DNA from: Pseudomonas viridiflava
GTDB lineage: Bacteria; Pseudomonadota; Gammaproteobacteria; Pseudomonadales; Pseudomonadaceae
Assembly: GCF_900573885.1 (NCBI RefSeq)
Contig: NZ_UPSE01000453.1
Span: 310,001-374,000 of the forward strand
DNA length: 64,000 bases
Direction: 5' to 3'
Part shown: positions 9,180 through 18,015 of the stretch, piece after piece
Layout: each line of letters opens with the position of its first letter
Numbering within the stretch: position 1 is the stretch's first letter
Notes under the pieces: generated by a model
Seen by the model: only the letters and a program-made list of their open reading frames with translations
What the model was told of the DNA's origin: nothing
The model's database searches: none
Program-made: the position numbers and the translations under genes

Positions 9180-12100
9180 TCAGTCGGCCTGTTTCTCTTC
9201 TGGCCGCACCCTGAACCACGCCGCATACAACGCCGGCAGGAACAGCAAGGTCAGCGCCGTCGCCACAATCAAGCCACCCATGATCGCCACGGCCATCGGC
9301 CCGAAAAAGGTGCTGCGCGACAGTGGAATCATCGCCAACACTGCCGCCAATGCGGTGAGCACGATGGGCCTGAAACGCCGTACCGTGGCGTCGATGATGG
9401 CGTGCCAGCGGTCATGGCCAGCGCTGATGTCTTGCTCGATCTGGTCCACCAGAATCACCGAGTTGCGCATGATCATGCCGGACAAGGCGATGGTGCCGAG
9501 CATGGCCACAAACCCGAACGGCTGGTTGAACACCAGCAGGAACAGGGTCACGCCGATCAGCCCCAACGGCGCGGTGAGAAACACCATGGCCGAGCGCGAG
9601 AAGCTTTTCAGTTGCAGCATCAGCAGGCCCAGTACCACCACGATAAACAGCGGAATACCGGCGTTCACCGAGTTCTGGCCACGGGCGGAATCTTCCACGG
9701 TGCCGCCCACGTCGAGCAGGTAACCGTCGGGCAGCTTGGCGCGCACGTCACTGAGGGTGGGCAGTATCTGTTTGACGATGCTGGCCGGCTGTTCCTTGCC
9801 GTACACATCGGCGCGCACGGTCACGGTCGGCAAGCGGTCGCGGTGCCAGATAATGCCTTCTTCAAAGCCGTACTTGAGCGTGGCGATTTGCGACAGCGCT
9901 ACGCTCTGGCCGTTGTCGGTGGGCACCGACAAGCTTGGCAGCAACGCCAGTTGCTGGCGCTCACGCACGGTGCCGCGCAGCAGAATTTCGATCAACTCGT
10001 TGTCTTCGCGGTACTGGCTGACGCTGTTGCCCGACAGTGCGCTTTGCAGGAAGGTCGACAGGCTCGCACTGCTGACGCCCAAGGCGCGGGCGCGCTCCTG
10101 ATCGATGCTCAGGTACACCACCTTGCTCGGTTCTTCCCAGTCCAGGTGCACGTTGGTGACATGGGTGTTTTCGCGCACGCGCTCTGCCACTTCGCGCGCC
10201 AGGGTGCGCACTTCATCGATGTGCTCACCCGACACCCGGAATTGCACCGGATAGCCCACGGGCGGCCCGTTTTCCAGACGCGTGATGCGCGTGCGCAACG
10301 TCGGGAATTCGTTGGCCAGGGTTTCGATCAGCCACTTGCGCACGGCTTCGCGGTCTTCAATGGTTTTATTCAGCACCACAAATTGCGCAAAGCTGGCGGC
10401 CGGCAGTTGTTGGTCCAGCGGCAGATAGAAACGCGGCGAACCCGTGCCGACGTAGGCCACATAGTTGTCGATGCCGGGGTGATCCTTGAGCAGGGTTTCC
10501 AGATGGCGAACCTGCTCTTCGGTGGCCTTCAACGACGCGCCTTCGCTGAGCTTCAGATCGACCATCAGTTCCAGCCGGCCTGAGGACGGAAAGAACTGCT
10601 GCGGCACGAACTTGAACATAAAGATCGAGCCGGCAAACAGCGCCAGGGTCAGCACGATCACGGTTTTGCGATGCCCCACGCACCACTCGACGACGCCGCG
10701 CACACGGCGATAGAACGGGGTCGAATACGGGTCGTGGCCGGCGTCGCTACCGCCGTGTTTGGCGGCGTGCAGTTTGGCCAGATCCGGCAGCAATTTTTCG
10801 CCAATATAAGGCACGAAAATCACGGCGGCGATCCACGAAACCAGCAGCGCGATGGCGACTACCTGGAAGATCGAGCGCGTGTACTCGCCAGTGCCCGACT
10901 GCGCTGTCGCAATTGGCAGGAAACCGGCGGCGGTAATCAGGGTGCCGGTGAGCATCGGGAACGCGGTGCTGGTCCAGGCGAAGCTCGCCGCTTTGAAGCG
11001 CGAGTACCCCTGCTCCATTTTGATCGCCATCATCTCAATGGCGATGATCGCATCGTCCACCAACAGCCCCAGCGCCAGTACCAGCGCGCCAAGGGAGATT
11101 TTGTGCAAGCCGATGCCCAGGTAGTACATGGCCATGAAGGTCATGGCCAGCACCAGCGGAATCACCAGCGCCACCACCAGACCGATGCGCAAACCAAGGG
11201 AGAAAAAGCACACCAGCATCACGATGGCGAGCGCTTCAACCAGCACCTGCACGAACTCGCCCACGCCGGTCTTTACCGCCGCCGGCTGGTCCGAGACCTT
11301 GCTCAACTGCATACCGGCCGGCAGCGTTTGCTGCATGCGGGCGAACTCTTTTTCCAGGGCGCTGCCGAGCACCAGAATGTCGCCGCCGGGTTTCATCGAC
11401 ACGGTCAGGCCGATGGCGTCCTGGCCCATAAAACGCATACGCGGCGCGGGTGGGTCGCTGAAGCCGCGGCGCACTTCAGCAACATCGGAAATGCGGAAGG
11501 TGCGGTCGCCAATCCGGATCGGAAAGGCTTTGATTTCATCCACCGACTCGAAGCGCCCCGTCACACGCAGCTGAATGCGGTCCGACGGCGTTTCAAAAAA
11601 GCCCGACGAGGCCACGGTGTTCTGTTCTTCCAGCGCCTGTTGCACGGCCGCCATCGGCAAGCCAAGGGTCGCGGCCTTGACGTTGGAAAGTTCGATCCAG
11701 ATTTTTTCGTCCTGCAACCCGAGCAGGTCGACCTTGCCCACATCCTTCACGCGCTGCAGTTGCAGCTGAATGCGGTCGGCGTAGTCCTTGAGCACGGCGT
11801 AGTCGAAGCCTTCGCCGCTCAGGGCATAGATGTTGCCGTAGGTGGTGCCGAACTCGTCGTTGAAAAACGGGCCCTGAATGCCTTGTGGCAAGGTGTAGCG
11901 GATGTCGCTGACCTTCTTGCGAATCTGGTACCAGAGCTCGGGAATGTCGCGCGAGTTCATCGAGTCGCGGGCCATGAAGGTGACCTGCGATTCGCCGGGG
12001 CGCGAGAACGAGACGATCTTCTCGAACTCGCCGGTTTCCATCAGTTTTTTCTCGATGCGCTCAGTCACCTGCCGCGACACTTCTTCGGCGCTGGCGCCCG

Positions 12101-12260
12101 GCCAGAGCGTGCGCACAACCATGGCCTTGAAGGTAAAGGGTGGGTCTTCGCTCTGCCCCAGCTTGGTGTAAGACAGGCCGCCAACAATCGCCAGCAGTAA
12201 CATCAGGAACAGCACGATCTGCCGATTGCGCAGCGCCCATTCGGATAGGTTGAAGCTCAT
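9180..12260 (-). CDS. mexK: RND multidrug efflux transporter MexK
   Basis: Inner-membrane proton-driven drug antiporter of the resistance-nodulation-division superfamily, 1026 residues with the usual twelve-helix, two-porter-domain layout. Visible landmarks: the N-terminal helix after NRQIVLFLMLLLAIVG, the helix 4 motif GLLVDDAIIAIEMMAIKMEQG with the proton-relay Asp pair, and C-terminal helices around GTIALSGMIMRNSVILVDQI. AGGAG precedes the ATG. It starts six bases after the stop of mexJ and shares its operon. The match to MexK rather than TriC is recalled from sequence and supported by the mexJ/mexL context. No outer-membrane channel gene accompanies it, so it must borrow one such as an OprM-type protein. 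Confidence 0.92.
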   Translation of the reverse strand: MSFNLSEWALRNRQIVLFLMLLLAIVGGLSYTKLGQSEDPPFTFKAMVVRTLWPGASAEEVSRQVTERIEKKLMETGEFEKIVSFSRPGESQVTFMARDSMNSRDIPELWYQIRKKVSDIRYTLPQGIQGPFFNDEFGTTYGNIYALSGEGFDYAVLKDYADRIQLQLQRVKDVGKVDLLGLQDEKIWIELSNVKAATLGLPMAAVQQALEEQNTVASSGFFETPSDRIQLRVTGRFESVDEIKAFPIRIGDRTFRISDVAEVRRGFSDPPAPRMRFMGQDAIGLTVSMKPGGDILVLGSALEKEFARMQQTLPAGMQLSKVSDQPAAVKTGVGEFVQVLVEALAIVMLVCFFSLGLRIGLVVALVIPLVLAMTFMAMYYLGIGLHKISLGALVLALGLLVDDAIIAIEMMAIKMEQGYSRFKAASFAWTSTAFPMLTGTLITAAGFLPIATAQSGTGEYTRSIFQVVAIALLVSWIAAVIFVPYIGEKLLPDLAKLHAAKHGGSDAGHDPYSTPFYRRVRGVVEWCVGHRKTVIVLTLALFAGSIFMFKFVPQQFFPSSGRLELMVDLKLSEGASLKATEEQVRHLETLLKDHPGIDNYVAYVGTGSPRFYLPLDQQLPAASFAQFVVLNKTIEDREAVRKWLIETLANEFPTLRTRITRLENGPPVGYPVQFRVSGEHIDEVRTLAREVAERVRENTHVTNVHLDWEEPSKVVYLSIDQERARALGVSSASLSTFLQSALSGNSVSQYREDNELIEILLRGTVRERQQLALLPSLSVPTDNGQSVALSQIATLKYGFEEGIIWHRDRLPTVTVRADVYGKEQPASIVKQILPTLSDVRAKLPDGYLLDVGGTVEDSARGQNSVNAGIPLFIVVVLGLLMLQLKSFSRSAMVFLTAPLGLIGVTLFLLVFNQPFGFVAMLGTIALSGMIMRNSVILVDQIEQDISAGHDRWHAIIDATVRRFRPIVLTALAAVLAMIPLSRSTFFGPMAVAIMGGLIVATALTLLFLPALYAAWFRVRPEEKQAD

Positions 12261-12266
12261 CCCTGC

Positions 12267-13370
12267 TTACTCCTGCGCTGCCAGTTTGACCGAGCGATTG
12301 GCGTGGTCCACCGGCCGCACTTCCTGGCCTTCACGCAGTACTTGAACACCGGCGGCAACGACCCAGTCGCTGGCTTGCAAACCCTCGAGCACCGGCACTT
12401 GCTCTTCGCCATACGGGCCGACCTTGACGCTGCGGCGAATGAGTTTCGCGGTTTTCGGCTCCACCACCCACACAAAGGGTTTGCCGCCTTCGGCACTCAG
12501 CGCCGACAGCGGAATGGCCAGCGGTACATCACCGGCCACCGGCACGAATACACGCGCGCTCTGGCCGAGGTCGGCAGGCACTTTGTCGGCGGTAAAGGAA
12601 ACGCGGGCGGCGTAGGTACGCGATTGCGGGTCGGCGGCTGGCGACAGCTCGCGAATACGCGCGGGGTAACGAATATCGGGGCGCGACCAGAGCTCGACGA
12701 ACACTTCCTGACCGATGCTGAAACGCTCGATGCTGTGCTCCGGCAGGCTGATCAGTACTTCGCGCTCGCCATCGGCGGCCAGGGTGTAAACCGTTTGCCC
12801 GGCGGCGACCACGTTGCCCACTTCCACCAGGCGCCGCGCCACCACCCCCGACTGCGTCGCGCGCAGCACCGAGTAGCCGGCCTGGTTGTTGGAGACATCG
12901 AATTCGGCCTTGGCCTGCTTCACCCGCGCTTCGCCGGCGCGGTACAGGTTTTCAGCGTTGTCGTACTGCGAGCGGCTGGCCATCTGCCGATCAAACAAGG
13001 TTTTGTAACGATCGCGTTCGCTGCGCACCAGTTGCAGGTTGGCAGTGGCTGCGGCCACCTGGGCGCGCTGGGCTTCCAGTTGCAGTTGAACGTCTTGCGG
13101 ATCGAGTTCAGCCAGCGGCTGGTCCTTCTTCACTCGCGCGCCGACATCCACCAGGCGTTTGGTCACCTTGCCGCCAATGCGGAAAGCCAGATCCTGCTCC
13201 AGTCGGGCCCGTACTTCGCCGGGGAAGGTGTCGGCGGTTTCGCCGGCAGGCTGGGGCTGAACAACCAGTGCCGGGCGAGGAAGGGTTTTCACTTCTTCAG
13301 CAGAGCCACAGGCAGCGAGCAAGACAACAAGCGACACAGGTAAGGCGAGTGGCAGGACATGGCGGAACAT
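12267..13370 (-). CDS. mexJ: periplasmic adaptor (membrane fusion) lipoprotein MexJ
   Basis: Adaptor of the MexJK efflux pump linking the RND transporter to an outer-membrane channel. The 367-residue protein starts at the ATG at 13370 (AAAGG upstream) and carries a lipoprotein signal ending LLAACG. Then follow the first half-lipoyl strand (DLAFRIGGKVTKRLVDVGARVKKDQPLAELDP), an alpha-hairpin (about residues 95-160, rich in A, Q, E and R), the second lipoyl half (ATQSGVVARRLVEVGNVVAAGQTV) and the beta-barrel and membrane-proximal domains. It is first in the mexJK operon and divergent from mexL. Confidence 0.93.
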   Translation of the reverse strand: MFRHVLPLALPVSLVVLLAACGSAEEVKTLPRPALVVQPQPAGETADTFPGEVRARLEQDLAFRIGGKVTKRLVDVGARVKKDQPLAELDPQDVQLQLEAQRAQVAAATANLQLVRSERDRYKTLFDRQMASRSQYDNAENLYRAGEARVKQAKAEFDVSNNQAGYSVLRATQSGVVARRLVEVGNVVAAGQTVYTLAADGEREVLISLPEHSIERFSIGQEVFVELWSRPDIRYPARIRELSPAADPQSRTYAARVSFTADKVPADLGQSARVFVPVAGDVPLAIPLSALSAEGGKPFVWVVEPKTAKLIRRSVKVGPYGEEQVPVLEGLQASDWVVAAGVQVLREGQEVRPVDHANRSVKLAAQE

Positions 13371-13464
13371 GATGTATGACCTTTCGCGAATTAAGGCTTT
13401 GAATAATTGTACTGGGCGGTATAGTAAAAATAGCAAACTCGCCAGTCCAGTAATAAAACGCGAA
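13371..13464. promoter_or_regulatory. divergent mexL/mexJ promoter-operator region
   Basis: The 94-bp AT-rich intergenic region holds a possible sigma-70 promoter toward mexL (CTTTGA at 13397, 17-bp spacer, TATAGT at 13420-13425). Inverted half-sites TACTGG (13410-13415) and CCAGTA (13447-13452) bracket it and could be where MexL binds. MexL is known to repress both itself and mexJK in P. aeruginosa; the exact operator here is my inference. Confidence 0.5.
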
Positions 13465-14103
13465 ATGTCAGACAATCTATTACCGCCAAGCGGACCCGGT
13501 CGTCCGAAAGACCTTACAAAGCGCGCCGCCATCCTTGATGCCGCCAAGAACCTGTTCCTGCGTCTGGGTTACGACGGTTGCAGCATGGATGCCATTGCCG
13601 CCGAGGCCGGCGTTTCCAAGCTCACGGTGTACAGCCACTTCACCGACAAAGAGACGCTGTTCTCCATGGCCGTGCGCGCCAAGTGCGAAGAACAGATGCC
13701 GCTGGTGATTTTCGAGCTGCTGGAAACTGCGCCCATCGAGACGGTGCTGCTGAATATTGCCCAGGCCTTTCATTGCCTGGTCAGCAGCCGCGAGTCCATC
13801 GAACTGCACCGCGTGATGATTTCCCTGGGCAGCCAGGACCCGAAGCTGGCGAAGATGTTTTATGAGTCCGGCCCGAAGGTTGTGCACGATGAGATGGCCG
13901 GTTTGCTGCGCAAAGCGGATCAGATAGGGAAATTACGCATCGACAATCCGGAGCTGGCCGCCGAGCATTTTCTTTGTCTGCTCAAGGGTGGCATCAACTT
14001 CCGACTGCTGATTGGCTGCAACGCCGAGGACGAGCTGTGTTCCACCGAAGAGCAGATCGCCGACGCCGTGGCGATGTTTGTACGGGCTTATTTGCCGCGT
14101 TGA
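13465..14103 (+). CDS. mexL: TetR-family repressor MexL
   Basis: Predicted repressor of mexJK and of its own gene. It is 212 residues from the ATG at 13465; the longer frame would overlap the promoter region and the mexJ start. The N-terminal helix-turn-helix is typical TetR: RAAILDAAKNLFLRLGYDGCSMDAIAAEAGVSKLTVYSHFTDKETLF. The ligand-binding half (about residues 80-212) is helical and includes the repeated HCLVSSRESIELHRVMISLG region. Divergent placement against mexJ matches the known mexL-mexJK arrangement. Confidence 0.92.
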   Translation: MSDNLLPPSGPGRPKDLTKRAAILDAAKNLFLRLGYDGCSMDAIAAEAGVSKLTVYSHFTDKETLFSMAVRAKCEEQMPLVIFELLETAPIETVLLNIAQAFHCLVSSRESIELHRVMISLGSQDPKLAKMFYESGPKVVHDEMAGLLRKADQIGKLRIDNPELAAEHFLCLLKGGINFRLLIGCNAEDELCSTEEQIADAVAMFVRAYLPR

Positions 14104-14114
14104 GTTAGAGCAAA

Positions 14115-14155
14115 AGCTCGCGGCTGAAGCCGCTCCTACAGGACGGCGCTGTCCT
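14115..14155. repeat. REP element plus adjacent small palindrome
   Basis: Contains GCGGCTGAAGCCGCTCCTAC, the core of the Pseudomonas REP family that recurs at 30094, 33242, 44068 and 53809 in this window. It is followed by the hairpin AGGAC / GTCCT around GGCGCT. It lies between the convergent mexL and rsmJ and may also aid termination. Confidence 0.8.
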
Positions 14156-14165
14156 GAGAGAGGCT

Positions 14166-14945
14166 TTAAGGCTTCAGCGCTTTTTTCGGGTAGATGTCGT
14201 AGCGGCTCGACTTGCCGTCCAGCGCATAGCTGGGCTTGGCGCCGGCAATGATCGGCGCCTTGCGCGGGCGCTTGACCACCACCCGGTGCGAAGCCAGCGC
14301 CAGGGCCGCTTCGAGCAGCGCCGGGGCGTCGAGGTCGTCGCCTACCAATGGGCGAAACAGGCGCATTTCCTTTTTCACCAGCGCGCTTTTGTCGCGATGG
14401 GGAAACATCGGGTCGAGGTAAATCACCTGCGGCGCCTCCCCTTCCCAGCTCTGCATCACCTCAATGGCGTTGCCGACCAGCAAGCGCATCTGCGCCACAA
14501 TCGGACCGACCTCTTCATCGCCTTTGGCGCGCGCCAGGCCGTCTTCAAGTAACGCGGCAATCAGTGGCTGGCGCTCGATCATCGCCGTCTGGCAGCCAAG
14601 GCTCGCCAGCACAAACGCATCACGCCCCAGCCCTGCGGTGGCATCCAGCACCGAGGGCCGTACGCCCGGTTGCACGCCGACCGCCTTGGCGATCATTTGC
14701 CCGGTGCCGCCGCCAAACAGACGCCGATGGGCCACCGCGCCCTCGACAAAATCGACCCGCACCGGCCCCGGCGCCTGCGGGCCAAGATCGGCCAGCTGCA
14801 AACCACTCTCGCCCAGTTGCAGGGCAAAGTCGGCCTCGCCGTCCAACGGCAATCCCAGGCGCGCGGCCCACTGCGCAGCGGCCTCGGTAAAGGCCGGTGC
14901 CAATGCTTCGGCACGCACTACAACGCTGGAGATGTGATCGCTCAT
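14166..14945 (-). CDS. rsmJ: 16S rRNA (guanine-N2)-methyltransferase RsmJ
   Basis: SAM-dependent methyltransferase modifying G1516 (E. coli numbering) of 16S rRNA. The 259-residue protein shows the family blocks [27 protein letters not shown], the SAM motif [20 protein letters not shown] and the catalytic/target-binding [20 protein letters not shown], ending with [13 protein letters not shown] prefer the ATG at 14945; a second ATG at 14978 would add eleven residues and neither has a strong Shine-Dalgarno. Monocistronic or co-transcribed with the upstream extensin-like gene, whose stop is about 45 bases away. Confidence 0.92.
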   Translation of the reverse strand: MSDHISSVVVRAEALAPAFTEAAAQWAARLGLPLDGEADFALQLGESGLQLADLGPQAPGPVRVDFVEGAVAHRRLFGGGTGQMIAKAVGVQPGVRPSVLDATAGLGRDAFVLASLGCQTAMIERQPLIAALLEDGLARAKGDEEVGPIVAQMRLLVGNAIEVMQSWEGEAPQVIYLDPMFPHRDKSALVKKEMRLFRPLVGDDLDAPALLEAALALASHRVVVKRPRKAPIIAGAKPSYALDGKSSRYDIYPKKALKP

Positions 14946-14989
14946 GGACAGGCGGCTCGTGATAAAGGGGCGCGGCATTCTGCCAGAGC

Positions 14990-15682
14990 CTAGCGACAGA
15001 GGCGAAACATGCCCATGTCGAGATGGAAATGGTCGTGGTGCGCGGCGTTGTATTCCGGGCTCAGGGTCACATTGAACGCCTTGCAGCCGGCATCGCGGGC
15101 CAGGCGCAGAAAACGCGCCTCGTCATCGTTGCCGTTCCAGTCCCGGGCGACGGTAATACGGCGGCCATCAGCCAAACGGAACCCGGCAATATCCAGCGCG
15201 TTGGCGCTGGCGTGCTGGCTGCGCCGTGAGCTGTTACCGATGTTGCGGCAGGCGAAGCTGCCGAGGTGGTCGATGCGCGTCACCGCCTGGCCGTACACCG
15301 CTTGTGCGGCCGGTTGCAGGCCATGGCGTTCGTACATGGCAAACGCCACCGCCAGCGGGCAGGTGGCGATAAAGCTGCTGCTGAATGCCAGCTGCGAGCC
15401 TTGCACACGCACCACGTTGCTCAGCGGGCAATTGGCGGTTGCGGCGTTATCGGCCAGGGGTAGAAAACGCACCGGCGAGGTGGCCAGAGCTTGTGCGCAC
15501 AGGTCGCGGTCTTGCCCCAGGCGCATCATTTTCCAGGGCGTCAGCCAATTCGGCGGGAGGCGCACATCCAAAGGCGCCCACGGGTTCCATTGCGGCGGCA
15601 CCTGCCACCAGCCGCGCCACACCGCAAACGGCGCGGCGCCAAGCAGCACAATGACAATCAACAGTTTGAGCAGCCCGCGCAC
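14990..15682 (-). CDS. extensin-like C-terminal domain protein
   Basis: A 230-residue protein with an N-terminal membrane anchor or signal ([20 protein letters not shown]) and the bacterial extensin-like C-terminal domain: conserved cysteines ([48 protein letters not shown]), the [12 protein letters not shown] motif and a histidine-rich HHDHFHLD near the end. The His/Asp pattern is like that of metal-dependent peptidoglycan carboxypeptidase folds, so a cell-wall role is plausible but unproven. It starts with GTG (15682) two bases after the upstream gene's stop, so translational coupling is likely. Confidence 0.85.
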   Translation of the reverse strand: MRGLLKLLIVIVLLGAAPFAVWRGWWQVPPQWNPWAPLDVRLPPNWLTPWKMMRLGQDRDLCAQALATSPVRFLPLADNAATANCPLSNVVRVQGSQLAFSSSFIATCPLAVAFAMYERHGLQPAAQAVYGQAVTRIDHLGSFACRNIGNSSRRSQHASANALDIAGFRLADGRRITVARDWNGNDDEARFLRLARDAGCKAFNVTLSPEYNAAHHDHFHLDMGMFRLCR

Positions 15683-15684
15683 CG

Positions 15685-16515
15685 TCAGCCCTTGAACAGG
15701 TTATTCAACTGCTGAAACGGCATTGCCTGTTCAGCAAAGGTGAAGCGGCCGTCTTGCTGAATGGACTGAGCCGCGCGGAAGAACTCACCGTAGGCAGCGC
15801 GGGCCAGCGACGAGCCGACGCTGATGCGCTTGACGCCCAAATCCTGCAACTGGGCCACGGTCAGCGTCACGCCAGACAAGCCCATCAGCACGTTCACCGG
15901 CTTGGGTGCCAGCTCGCGCACCACCGTTTCAATCTCCTCCACCGAGCGCAGGCCCGGCGCGAACAGCACGTCGGCGCCCGCCTCGGCGAAGGCTTGCAGA
16001 CGGCGTATGGTGTCGGCCAGGTCGTCGCGGCCATTCAACAGATTTTCCGCCCGCGCCGTGAGGGTGAACGGAAACGTCAGACTGCGCGCAGCGGCGACAG
16101 CGGCTTGAACGCGCTCAACCGCCAGTTGGAGATCGTAAATGGGGGCCTCGGCGCGGCCGCTGGCGTCTTCAATGGATCCGCCGACCAAGCCAACTGCGGC
16201 TGCACGCTCGATGCAAACGCCGCAGCCTTCGGGGTCATCGGCGAAACCGTTTTCCAGATCGCCCGCGACGGGCAACTCGGTGGCCGTCACGATGGCGCGG
16301 GCGTTGACGAGGTTTTCCTCCAGCGATAGCGCGCCTTCGGCATCAGGCCGCCCCAAGGAAAATGCCAGGCCCGCGCTGGTGGTGGCCAAGGCTTTGTAGC
16401 CGAGGCTGGCGAGCATTTTGGCCGAGCCGGCGTCCCACGGATTGGGGATTACAAACGCACCGTCGGCGACATGGAGTTGCTGGAAGGCGTGGGCGCGTTC
16501 GAGTTGTGAGGGCAT
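15685..16515 (-). CDS. isocitrate lyase/PEP mutase family protein
   Basis: A TIM-barrel enzyme of the isocitrate lyase/phosphoenolpyruvate mutase superfamily, 276 residues. The barrel is recognisable from FVIPNPWDAGSAKMLASLGYKALATTSAGLAFSLG, LPVAGDLENGF, GGSIEDASG, FTLTARAENLL and the late VNVLMGLSGVTLTVAQLQDLGVKRISVG. The superfamily makes or breaks C-C or P-C bonds next to a carboxylate using Mg2+; the substrate here is unknown. The isocitrate-lyase KKCGH signature is absent, so it is not AceA. ATG at 16515 with AGGACG upstream; first in a two-gene unit with the extensin-like gene. Confidence 0.83.
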   Translation of the reverse strand: MPSQLERAHAFQQLHVADGAFVIPNPWDAGSAKMLASLGYKALATTSAGLAFSLGRPDAEGALSLEENLVNARAIVTATELPVAGDLENGFADDPEGCGVCIERAAAVGLVGGSIEDASGRAEAPIYDLQLAVERVQAAVAAARSLTFPFTLTARAENLLNGRDDLADTIRRLQAFAEAGADVLFAPGLRSVEEIETVVRELAPKPVNVLMGLSGVTLTVAQLQDLGVKRISVGSSLARAAYGEFFRAAQSIQQDGRFTFAEQAMPFQQLNNLFKG

Positions 16516-16535
16516 GGGGAGCGTCCTAAGTAGGG

Positions 16536-16620
16536 GCGGACCAGATAGGCGGGAAATGTTGGGCTTCGCTGCGCTCACCGCATGCGGACCAACCCAACCT
16601 ACGAGATGGAAGCCCAACGG
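16536..16620. repeat. intergenic palindromic repeat of GTTGGGC type
   Basis: Contains GTTGGGCTTCGCTGCGCTCA followed by GACCAACCCAACCTACG and AAGCCCAAC, giving an imperfect palindrome. A related GTAGGTTGGGC element occurs at 30779. No coding content seen. Confidence 0.6.
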
Positions 16621-16631
16621 GAACCTTACCC

Positions 16632-17492
16632 CTAAAGCAGACCCAACTGCTCCGCCGCGGGTTCGACCTCTAATTCCGGCAACGCCGGCAAACCGGGCAG
16701 CAACTCGCTTAACTGCTGATGAAATCGTCGCGCCAGTTGCGCGGCCAATACGTTGTCGGGCGTGTGCAAAAAAACATAGGGCGTACGCCCCTCTTCAATC
16801 CAGCCGGCGATCTTGCTCAGCCACGGCTGCATAAAGGCGTCATTGGCTTGCAACTCGGGACGGCCAATAAAACGAAGCTGTGGGAACTGCGTGAATGCCG
16901 CTGGCCGAGTCGGCAGGCGTGGTTTTTTCGCCTGCGCGTGGGCCACCGCTGGGTCGTTGGACACGCAACTGAACAACGCGCGCGAATCCAGACACACGCG
17001 CTCGACGCCCTGCCCCAGCAACATCCGATTCAGGGCTCGCTCGTCTTCACCTTTGGCGAAAAAGGCTGGGTGACGAACCTCTACGGCCAGCGGCACGTTG
17101 AGCTCAGCGATAAACGCTTGCAGCTCGGCCAGGCGCTGCGGACCGAATTTGGCGGGCAGCTGCAACCAGTACGGCGAGACCCGCTGACCCAAGGGTTTGA
17201 GCAAGGCAACGAAGGCATGGGCGGCGTCGAGCTGCGCGTACAGGTCGGCGCTGTGGCTGATGTCGCGGGGCAATTTGGCGCAGAAGCGAAAATGTTCCGG
17301 CATCTGCTCGGCCCAGCGCTGCACGGTGGCCTCGGGGGGCTGAGCGTAAAAGGTGGTGTTGCCTTCAACCGTGTTGAAGACCTGGGCGTAAAGGCCGAGA
17401 AAGTCAGCGCTGCGGGCCGAGTCGGGATACAGATCACCGCGCCAGGCAGGCTCACTCCAGGAAGGACAACCGAGAAAATAGGGAAGCTTCAA
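16632..17492 (-). CDS. DUF72 (YecE-like) family protein
   Basis: Encodes 286 residues with the DUF72 TIM-barrel pattern: LGCPSWSEPAWRGDLYP, the FNTVEGNTTFYAQPPEATVQRWAEQMPEHFRFCAKLPRDISH region, PLAVEVRHPAFF and YVFLHTPDN. It begins with TTG at 17492, five bases after the stop of the upstream gene; no ATG or GTG exists nearby that keeps the first motif. The function of the family is not established. Co-directional and probably co-transcribed with the 114-residue hypothetical gene before it. Confidence 0.87.
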   Translation of the reverse strand: MKLPYFLGCPSWSEPAWRGDLYPDSARSADFLGLYAQVFNTVEGNTTFYAQPPEATVQRWAEQMPEHFRFCAKLPRDISHSADLYAQLDAAHAFVALLKPLGQRVSPYWLQLPAKFGPQRLAELQAFIAELNVPLAVEVRHPAFFAKGEDERALNRMLLGQGVERVCLDSRALFSCVSNDPAVAHAQAKKPRLPTRPAAFTQFPQLRFIGRPELQANDAFMQPWLSKIAGWIEEGRTPYVFLHTPDNVLAAQLARRFHQQLSELLPGLPALPELEVEPAAEQLGLL

Positions 17493-17496
17493 GGCT

Positions 17497-17841
17497 TCAG
17501 GCGTACGTATCGAGGCCGAGAATTTCCGTGGCGTCGGTTTCGTTCGAGTAGCTGGCAGTGCTGGCGTAGCTGGCCAAGGCCTGCTGGGCGCGGGCGCTTA
17601 CGCCGGCGCGCTGGGTGTACACCTCTTGCGAACGCGCGGGCAGGCTGTCGCTGCTGGCGTTACTGGCTTGAACCCGTCGTTGCTGAGGCGTGCTTTCAAT
17701 GCCTTGCGTAGTCGACGGCGTGGCCGGTATGTCGCGACGGGTCTCTTGCTCGCGCTGTATCTCGCGAAAAGGCGTGACCGCGCTTCCCGGACGAGGGGTG
17801 CGATCCAGCGTGTAAGAGGAGGTAAAACCGTCGATGCGCAT
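17497..17841 (-). CDS. hypothetical protein, hydrophilic and Ser/Thr/Gln-rich
   Basis: Encodes 114 residues from the ATG at 17841. No signal peptide, membrane helix or known domain is visible. The N-terminus MRIDGFTSSYTLDRTPRPG is followed by a low-complexity, probably disordered region rich in S, T, Q and R and an Ala/Ser C-terminal tail. It looks like the short proteins found in this chromosomal neighbourhood in other pseudomonads, but I cannot assign a function. The adjacent DUF72 start only five bases away argues for co-translation. Confidence 0.65.
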   Translation of the reverse strand: MRIDGFTSSYTLDRTPRPGSAVTPFREIQREQETRRDIPATPSTTQGIESTPQQRRVQASNASSDSLPARSQEVYTQRAGVSARAQQALASYASTASYSNETDATEILGLDTYA

Positions 17842-18015
17842 TACTGCTCGTACTTCTCTAGCAAAGTATCGGAAATGGCTTACATACATTGGCCAATCGC
17901 AACTACGGCCAATCTATGTGTCGGGTATGTAACCAGAGTCGATTTATAAGCGCAATCCGGGCTTACGCAGCTAGTCGGAAATTACCTACAAGCGGGGCGT
18001 TCAGGCGCCAGACGG

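Noticed and set aside
10671..12200. 509-codon plus-strand open frame inside mexK
   Set aside because: Antisense shadow of mexK; no family resemblance.
9180..12260. RND protein as TriC of a triclosan pump
   Set aside because: TriABC has two adaptor genes; here there is one adaptor and a divergent TetR gene in the mexL-mexJ-mexK layout.
15685..16515. isocitrate lyase AceA
   Set aside because: Too short and lacks the KKCGH catalytic signature; only the superfamily fold is supported.
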